Source: Hypomesus transpacificus
Taxonomy: Eukaryota; Chordata; Actinopteri; Osmeriformes; Osmeridae
Reading direction: 5' to 3'
Length of the DNA: 64,000 nucleotides
NCBI RefSeq assembly: GCF_021917145.1
Contig: NC_061071.1
Location: forward strand, 5,227,689 to 5,291,688
This document shows, one piece after another, positions 58,517 to 64,000 of this stretch. The translations under genes and the position numbers were made by a program. A model generated the notes under the pieces. It was given only the letters and a program-made list of their open reading frames with translations. It searched no databases and was not told the DNA's origin. Position 1 is the first letter of the stretch. Each line of letters opens with the position of its first letter.

Positions 58517-58662
58517 AATGGTAAGCTCCTCTTTGGGAAACTTGTGATCGTCACTATTAGGACAACCGTGTCTACGTAGTAGTCATCCTTCATGCCAATA
58601 CGATTCTTGTAAATGTTTCTGTGGAAAGAAGCTAAATCTCGCCAGTTAAACAGCATCACCTA

Positions 58663-58735
58663 TGGAGGATGCGGGCATCGATCCCGCTACCTCTCGCATG
58701 CTAAGCGAGCACTCAACCATTTGAGCTAATCCCCC
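58663..58735 (-). tRNA. tRNA-Ala (AGC), D-arm variant
   Basis: nt 25 C to T (G:U in D stem) and nt 21 A to T, a normally conserved base. Shared by 59701, 60741 and 61779. Confidence 0.8.
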
Positions 58736-58840
58736 ACCTTACATGTGACAACTTTCCTTGGAAGAGTTAAAAACTCCTCAGTCTTGAGTCACAATCTACA
58801 ATCTGGTTCGACTGCTTACTCGACATCAGTTTGAATCTCA

Positions 58841-58913
58841 CAGGGAATGCGGGTATCGATTCCGCTGCATATGACAGGCAAAGTAAGCGCTGCAGCATTT
58901 GAGCTAACTCGCA
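58841..58913 (-). pseudogene. P slot pseudo-tRNA
   Basis: AAGTAAG variant. Confidence 0.85.
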
Positions 58914-59028
58914 CTTCCATTGCTCCTACCTGGGAGAGTTGAATCGTCCCACACTTTGGAGCTGCTTTTCCGAAACACGTGCAAAGTTTTTGTGGAACGG
59001 AGCTCCATTTTTCAAAGAAAACATCTGT

Positions 59029-59101
59029 TGGAGAATGCGGGCATCGATCCCGCTGCCTCTCGCATGCGAAGCAAGCGCTCTACCACTTGAGCTAATTCCC
59101 C
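59029..59101 (-). tRNA. tRNA-Ala (CGC)
   Basis: Consensus CGC copy. Confidence 0.95.
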
Positions 59102-59264
59102 CATGTTAAGCTCTTCGTTGGGGAACTTGTGAGCGTCAGCATGAGGACCCAAATTGTATTAGGCCAACCGTGTCTAGGTAGTAGTCGTCCTTCATGCCAA
59201 TGCGATTCTTGTAAATGTTTCTGTGGGAAGAAGCTAAATCTTGCCAGTTAAACAGCATTACCTA

Positions 59265-59337
59265 TGGAGGATGCGGGCATCGATCCCGCTACCTCTCGCA
59301 TGCAAAGCGAGCGCTCTACCATTTGAGCTAATCCCCC
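59265..59337 (-). tRNA. tRNA-Ala (TGC)
   Basis: Consensus, TGC slot. Confidence 0.95.
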
Positions 59338-59481
59338 AATGGTAAGCTCCTCTTTGGGAAACTTGTGATCGTCACTATTAGGACAACCGTGTACGTAATA
59401 GTCATCCTTCATGCCAATACGATTCTTGTAAATGTTTCTGTGGAAAGAAGCTAAATCTTGCCAGTTAAACAGCATCACCTA

Positions 59482-59554
59482 TGGAGGATGCGGGCATCGA
59501 TCCCGCTACCTCTCGCATGCAAAGCGAGCGCTCTACCATTTGAGCTAATCCCCC
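59482..59554 (-). tRNA. tRNA-Ala (TGC), extra slot
   Basis: Consensus body; the spacer before it has the shortened GTGTACGTAATAG, as at 43540 and 61468. Confidence 0.95.
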
Positions 59555-59700
59555 AATGGTAAGCTCCTCTTTGGGAAACTTGTGATCGTCACTATTAGGA
59601 CAACCGTGTCTACGTAGTAGTCATCCTTCATGCCAATACGATTCTTGTAAATGTTTCTGTGGAAAGAAGCTAAATATTGCCAGTTAAACAGCATCACCTA

Positions 59701-59773
59701 TGGAGGATGCGGGCATCGATCCCGCTACCTCTCGCATGCTAAGCGAGCACTCAACCATTTGAGCTAATCCCCC
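59701..59773 (-). tRNA. tRNA-Ala (AGC), D-arm variant
   Basis: Same two D-arm changes as 58663; flanked by a TAAATATTGCC spacer variant. Confidence 0.8.
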
Positions 59774-59878
59774 ACCTTACATGTGACAACTTTCCTTGGA
59801 AGAGTTAAAAACTCCTCAGTCTTGAGTCACAATCTACAATCTGGTTCGACTGCTTACTCGACATCAGTTTGAATCTCA

Positions 59879-59951
59879 CAGGGAATGCGGGTATCGATTC
59901 CGCTGCATATGACAGGCAAAGGAAGCGCTGCAGCATTTGAGCTAACTCGCA
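59879..59951 (-). pseudogene. P slot pseudo-tRNA
   Basis: Consensus P copy. Confidence 0.85.
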
Positions 59952-60066
59952 CTTCCATTGCTCCTACCTGGGAGAGTTGAATCGTCCCACACTTTGGAGC
60001 TGCTTTTCCGAAACACGTGCAAAGTTTTTGTGGAACGGAGCTCCATTTTTCAAAGAAAACATCTGT

Positions 60067-60139
60067 TGGAGAATGCGGGCATCGATCCCGCTGCCTCTCG
60101 CATGCGAAGCAAGCGCTCTACCACTTGAGCTAATTCCCC
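60067..60139 (-). tRNA. tRNA-Ala (CGC)
   Basis: Consensus CGC copy. Confidence 0.95.
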
Positions 60140-60302
60140 CATGTTAAGCTCTTCGTTGGGGAACTTGTGAGCGTCAGCATGAGGACCCAAATTGTATTAG
60201 GCCAACCGTGTCTAGGTAGTAGTCGTCCTTCATGCCAATGTGATTCTTGTAAATGTTTCTGTGGGAAGAAGCTAAATCTTGCCAGTTAAACAGCATTACC
60301 TA

Positions 60303-60375
60303 TGGAGGATGCGGGCATCGATCCCGCTACCTCTCGCATGCAAAGCGAGCGCTCTACCATTTGAGCTAATCCCCC
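60303..60375 (-). tRNA. tRNA-Ala (TGC)
   Basis: Consensus; lies 2,078 bp from its counterpart at 58225. Confidence 0.95.
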
Positions 60376-60521
60376 AATGGTAAGCTCCTCTTTGGGAAAC
60401 TTGTGATCGTCACTATTAGGACAACCGTGTCTACGTAATAGTCATCCTTCATGCCAATACGATTCTTGTAAATGTTTCTGTGGAAAGAAGCTAAATCTTG
60501 CCAGTTAAACAGCATCACCTA

Positions 60522-60594
60522 TGGAGGATGCGGGCATCGATCGCGCTACCTCTCGCATGCAAAGCGAGCGCTCTACCATTTGAGCTAATCCCCC
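60522..60594 (-). tRNA. tRNA-Ala (TGC), extra slot, T-stem change
   Basis: Same nt 52 change as 58444. Confidence 0.8.
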
Positions 60595-60740
60595 AATGGT
60601 AAGCTCCTCTTTGGGAAACTTGTGATCGTCACTATTAGGACAACCGTGTCTACGTAGTAGTCATCCTTCATGCCAATACGATTCTTGTAAATGTTTCTGT
60701 GGAAAGAAGCTAAATCTCGCCAGTTAAACAGCATCACCTA

Positions 60741-60813
60741 TGGAGGATGCGGGCATCGATCCCGCTACCTCTCGCATGCTAAGCGAGCACTCAACCATTT
60801 GAGCTAATCCCCC
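60741..60813 (-). tRNA. tRNA-Ala (AGC), D-arm variant
   Basis: Same D-arm changes as 58663. Confidence 0.8.
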
Positions 60814-60918
60814 ACCTTACATGTGACAACTTTCCTTGGAAGAGTTAAAAACTCCTCAGTCTTGAGTCACAATCTACAATCTGGTTCGACTGCTTACTCG
60901 ACATCAGTTTGAATCTCA

Positions 60919-60991
60919 CAGGGAATGCGGGTATCGATTCCGCTGCATATGACAGGCAAAGTAAGCGCTGCAGCATTTGAGCTAACTCGCA
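60919..60991 (-). pseudogene. P slot pseudo-tRNA
   Basis: AAGTAAG variant. Confidence 0.85.
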
Positions 60992-61106
60992 CTTCCATTG
61001 CTCCTACCTGGGAGAGTTGAATCGTCCCACACTTTGGAGCTGCTTTTCCGAAACACGTGCAAAGTTTTTGTGGAACGGAGCTCCATTTTTCAAAGAAAAC
61101 ATCTGT

Positions 61107-61179
61107 TGGAGAATGCGGGCATCGATCCCGCTGCCTCTCGCATGCGAAGCAAGCGCTCTACCACTTGAGCTAATTCCCC
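61107..61179 (-). tRNA. tRNA-Ala (CGC)
   Basis: Consensus CGC copy. Confidence 0.95.
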
Positions 61180-61342
61180 CATGTTAAGCTCTTCGTTGGG
61201 GAACTTGTGAGCGTCAGCATGAGGACCCAAATTGTATTAGGCCAACCGTGTCTAGGTAGTAGTCGTCCTTCATGCCAATGCGATTCTTGTAAATGTTTCT
61301 GTGGGAAGAAGCTAAATCTTGCCAGTTAAACAGCATTACCTA

Positions 61343-61415
61343 TGGAGGATGCGGGCATCGATCCCGCTACCTCTCGCATGCAAAGCGAGCGCTCTACCAT
61401 TTGAGCTAATCCCCC
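61343..61415 (-). tRNA. tRNA-Ala (TGC)
   Basis: Consensus, TGC slot. Confidence 0.95.
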
Positions 61416-61559
61416 AATGGTAAGCTCCTCTTTGGGAAACTTGTGATCGTCACTATTAGGACAACCGTGTACGTAATAGTCATCCTTCATGCCAATACGA
61501 TTCTTGTAAATGTTTCTGTGGAAAGAAGCTAAATCTTGCCAGTTAAACAGCATCACCTA

Positions 61560-61632
61560 TGGAGGATGCGGGCATCGATCCCGCTACCTCTCGCATGCAA
61601 AGCGAGCGCTCTACCATTTGAGCTAATCCCCC
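61560..61632 (-). tRNA. tRNA-Ala (TGC), extra slot
   Basis: Consensus body; counterpart of 59482. Confidence 0.95.
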
Positions 61633-61778
61633 AATGGTAAGCTCCTCTTTGGGAAACTTGTGATCGTCACTATTAGGACAACCGTGTCTACGTAGTAGTC
61701 ATCCTTCATGCCAATACGATTCTTGTAAATGTTTCTGTGGAAAGAAGCTAAATATTGCCAGTTAAACAGCATCACCTA

Positions 61779-61851
61779 TGGAGGATGCGGGCATCGATCC
61801 CGCTACCTCTCGCATGCTAAGCGAGCACTCAACCATTTGAGCTAATCCCCC
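61779..61851 (-). tRNA. tRNA-Ala (AGC), D-arm variant
   Basis: Counterpart of 59701, with the same TAAATATTGCC spacer. Confidence 0.8.
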
Positions 61852-61956
61852 ACCTTACATGTGACAACTTTCCTTGGAAGAGTTAAAAACTCCTCAGTCT
61901 TGAGTCACAATCTACAATCTGGTTCGACTGCTTACTCGACATCAGTTTGAATCTCA

Positions 61957-62029
61957 CAGGGAATGCGGGTATCGATTCCGCTGCATATGACAGGCAAAGG
62001 AAGCGCTGCAGCATTTGAGCTAACTCGCA
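61957..62029 (-). pseudogene. P slot pseudo-tRNA
   Basis: Consensus P copy. Confidence 0.85.
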
Positions 62030-62144
62030 CTTCCATTGCTCCTACCTGGGAGAGTTGAATCGTCCCACACTTTGGAGCTGCTTTTCCGAAACACGTGCAA
62101 AGTTTTTGTGGAACGGAGCTCCATTTTTCAAAGAAAACATCTGT

Positions 62145-62217
62145 TGGAGAATGCGGGCATCGATCCCGCTGCCTCTCGCATGCGAAGCAAGCGCTCTACC
62201 ACTTGAGCTAATTCCCC
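62145..62217 (-). tRNA. tRNA-Ala (CGC)
   Basis: Consensus CGC copy. Confidence 0.95.
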
Positions 62218-62380
62218 CATGTTAAGCTCTTCGTTGGGGAACTTGTGAGCGTCAGCATGAGGACCCAAATTGTATTAGGCCAACCGTGTCTAGGTAGTAG
62301 TCGTCCTTCATGCCAATGCGATTCTTGTAAATGTTTCTGTGGGAAGAAGCTAAATCTTGCCAGTTAAACAGCATTACCTA

Positions 62381-62453
62381 TGGAGGATGCGGGCATCGAT
62401 CCCGCTACCTCTCGCATGCAAAGCGAGCGCTCTACCATTTGAGCTAATCCCCC
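62381..62453 (-). tRNA. tRNA-Ala (TGC)
   Basis: Consensus; the array returns to 821-bp units here. Confidence 0.95.
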
Positions 62454-62599
62454 AATGGTAAGCTCCTCTTTGGGAAACTTGTGATCGTCACTATTAGGAC
62501 AACCGTGTCTACGTAGTAGTCATCCTTCATGCCAATACGATTCTTGTAAATGTTTCTGTGGAAAGAAGCTAAATCTTGCCAGTTAAACAGCATCACCTA

Positions 62600-62672
62600 T
62601 GGAGGATGCGGGCATCGATCCCGCTACCTCTCGCATGCTAAGCGAGCGCTCTACCATTTGAGCTAATCCCCC
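62600..62672 (-). tRNA. tRNA-Ala (AGC)
   Basis: Consensus AGC copy. Confidence 0.95.
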
Positions 62673-62777
62673 ACCTTACATGTGACAACTTTCCTTGGAA
62701 GAGTTAAAAACTCCTCAGTCTTGAGTCACAATCTACAATCTGGTTCGACTGCTTACTCGACATCAGTTTGAATCTCA

Positions 62778-62850
62778 CAGGGAATGCGGGTATCGATTCC
62801 GCTGCATATGACAGGCAAAGGAAGCGCTGCAGCATTTGAGCTAACTCGCA
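62778..62850 (-). pseudogene. P slot pseudo-tRNA
   Basis: Consensus P copy. Confidence 0.85.
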
Positions 62851-62965
62851 CTTCCATTGCTCCTACCTGGGAGAGTTGAATCGTCCCACACTTTGGAGCT
62901 GCTTTTCCGAAACACGTGCAAAGTTTTTGTGGAACGGAGCTCCATTTTTCAAAGAAAACATCTGT

Positions 62966-63038
62966 TGGAGAATGCGGGCATCGATCCCGCTGCCTCTCGC
63001 ATGCGAAGCAAGCGCTCTACCACTTGAGCTAATTCCCC
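62966..63038 (-). tRNA. tRNA-Ala (CGC)
   Basis: Consensus CGC copy. Confidence 0.95.
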
Positions 63039-63201
63039 CATGTTAAGCTCTTCGTTGGGGAACTTGTGAGCGTCAGCATGAGGACCCAAATTGTATTAGG
63101 CCAACCGTGTCTAGGTAGTAGTCGTCCTTCATGCCAATGCGATTCTTGTAAATGTTTCTGTGGGAAGAAGCTAAATCTTGCCAGTTAAACAGCATCACCT
63201 A

Positions 63202-63274
63202 TGGAGGATGCGGGCATCGATCCCGCTACCTCTCGCATGCAAAGCGAGCGCTCTACCATTTGAGCTAATCCCCC
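63202..63274 (-). tRNA. tRNA-Ala (TGC)
   Basis: Consensus body with fourth-slot-type spacer base (CATCACC). Confidence 0.95.
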
Positions 63275-63420
63275 AATGGTAAGCTCCTCTTTGGGAAACT
63301 TGTGATCGTCACTATTAGGACAACCGTGTCTACGTAGTAGTCATCCTTCATGCCAATACGATTCTTGTAAATGTTTCTGTGGAAAGAAGCTAAATCTTGC
63401 CAGTTAAACAGCATCACCTA

Positions 63421-63493
63421 TGGAGGATGCGGGCATCGATCCCGCTACCTCTCGCATGCTAAGCGAGCGCTCTACCATTTGAGCTAATCCCCC
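63421..63493 (-). tRNA. tRNA-Ala (AGC)
   Basis: Consensus AGC copy. Confidence 0.95.
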
Positions 63494-63598
63494 ACCTTAC
63501 ATGTGACAACTTTCCTTGGAAGAGTTAAAAACTCCTCAGTCTTGAGTCACAATCTACAATCTGGTTCGACTGCTTACTCGACATCAGTTTGAATCTCA

Positions 63599-63671
63599 CA
63601 GGGAATGCGGGTATCGATTCCGCTGCATATGACAGGCAAAGGAAGCGCTGCAGCATTTGAGCTACCTCGCA
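63599..63671 (-). pseudogene. P slot pseudo-tRNA
   Basis: One private change (GCTACCTCGC) in the 5' arm. Confidence 0.85.
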
Positions 63672-63786
63672 CTTCCATTGCTCCTACCTGGGAGAGTTGA
63701 ATCGTCCCACACTTTGGAGCTGCTTTTCCGAAACACGTGCAAAGTTTTTGTGGAACGGAGCTCCATTTTTCAAAGAAAACATCTGT

Positions 63787-63859
63787 TGGAGAATGCGGGC
63801 ATCGATCCCGCTGCCTCTCGCATGCGAAGCAAGCGCTCTACCACTTGAGCTAATTCCCC
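63787..63859 (-). tRNA. tRNA-Ala (CGC)
   Basis: Consensus; the last complete tRNA gene before the window ends in the following spacer. Confidence 0.95.
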
Positions 63860-64000
63860 CATGTTAAGCTCTTCGTTGGGGAACTTGTGAGCGTCAGCAT
63901 GAGGACCCAAATTGTATTAGGCCAACCGTGTCTAGGTAGTTGTCGTCCTTCATGCCAATGCGATTCTTGTAAATGTTTCTGTGGAAAGAACCTAAATCTT

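Larger units (their letters stand above)
55235..64000 (-). repeat. tRNA-Ala array, segment D (to window end)
   Basis: Ten P-CGC pairs with two to four further tRNA slots. Units of 821 bp occur at both ends and five-slot units of about 1,040 bp in the middle. Segment 58225-60302 is repeated as 60303-62380, with the same private variants. The array continues past 64000. Confidence 0.95.

Noticed and set aside
33424-64000. Regularly spaced repeats resembling a CRISPR array
   Set aside because: The repeats are 73-nt tRNA genes with conserved, non-unique spacers, in a vertebrate genome.

Overview
This is vertebrate nuclear DNA from a teleost fish. The first 16 kb carries three spliced genes in the order dach1 - mzt1 - bora, the same neighbourhood as human chromosome 13q (DACH1-MZT1-BORA). 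The spacers are full of CA and GA microsatellites, and the transposons are typical of teleosts (a Rex3 LINE, several hAT elements, a SINE-like tail). The species cannot be fixed from the sequence.

Layout. 1-5.3 kb: exon 1 of dach1 (minus strand) with the start of its first intron. 5.3-10 kb: intergenic, with a minisatellite. 10.1-11.3 kb: mzt1 (minus, three exons, complete). 12.7-16.0 kb: bora (plus, 11 coding exons, complete). mzt1 and bora are divergent and about 1.4 kb apart, start codon to start codon. 16-22 kb: minisatellites, LINE and hAT fragments and a 660-bp MITE. 22.1-27.6 kb: a tandem duplication of about 1.04 kb containing a non-autonomous hAT element; one copy is split by an apparently intact Rex3/RTE LINE. 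27.7 kb to the window end: a tRNA-Ala array on the minus strand, broken up by mobile elements.

The array is built from an 821-bp unit with four tRNA-derived slots: a degenerate tRNA-like pseudogene (P), tRNA-Ala(CGC), tRNA-Ala(TGC), and a further tRNA-Ala that is TGC or AGC. Some units have an extra TGC slot (about 1,040 bp). I count 53 uninterrupted 73-nt tRNA-Ala genes (18 CGC, 25 TGC, 10 AGC), 18 P copies, one gene lacking its anticodon arm and two genes split by insertions.

Two 7.6-kb elements (34,681-42,277 and 47,591-55,234) sit in the A box of a tRNA-Ala gene, flanked by 6-bp repeats. Each carries a spliced gene, 12 coding exons by my model, for a protein of about 1,430-1,440 residues. 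It has zinc-ribbon cysteines and a DDE-like pattern (D548, D616, D643xxH646, E808). Target, 6-bp duplication and DDE pattern fit the Dada superfamily of DNA transposons, which is known to target multicopy small-RNA genes. Both copies look intact. A third, internal fragment lies at 31,733-33,423. The left part of the array also holds a BED-finger hAT transposon inserted in a P pseudogene, and that hAT contains an LTR-element fossil.

Exon models were read by eye from frames and GT/AG splice sites. Family names come from recognised motifs, not from searches.
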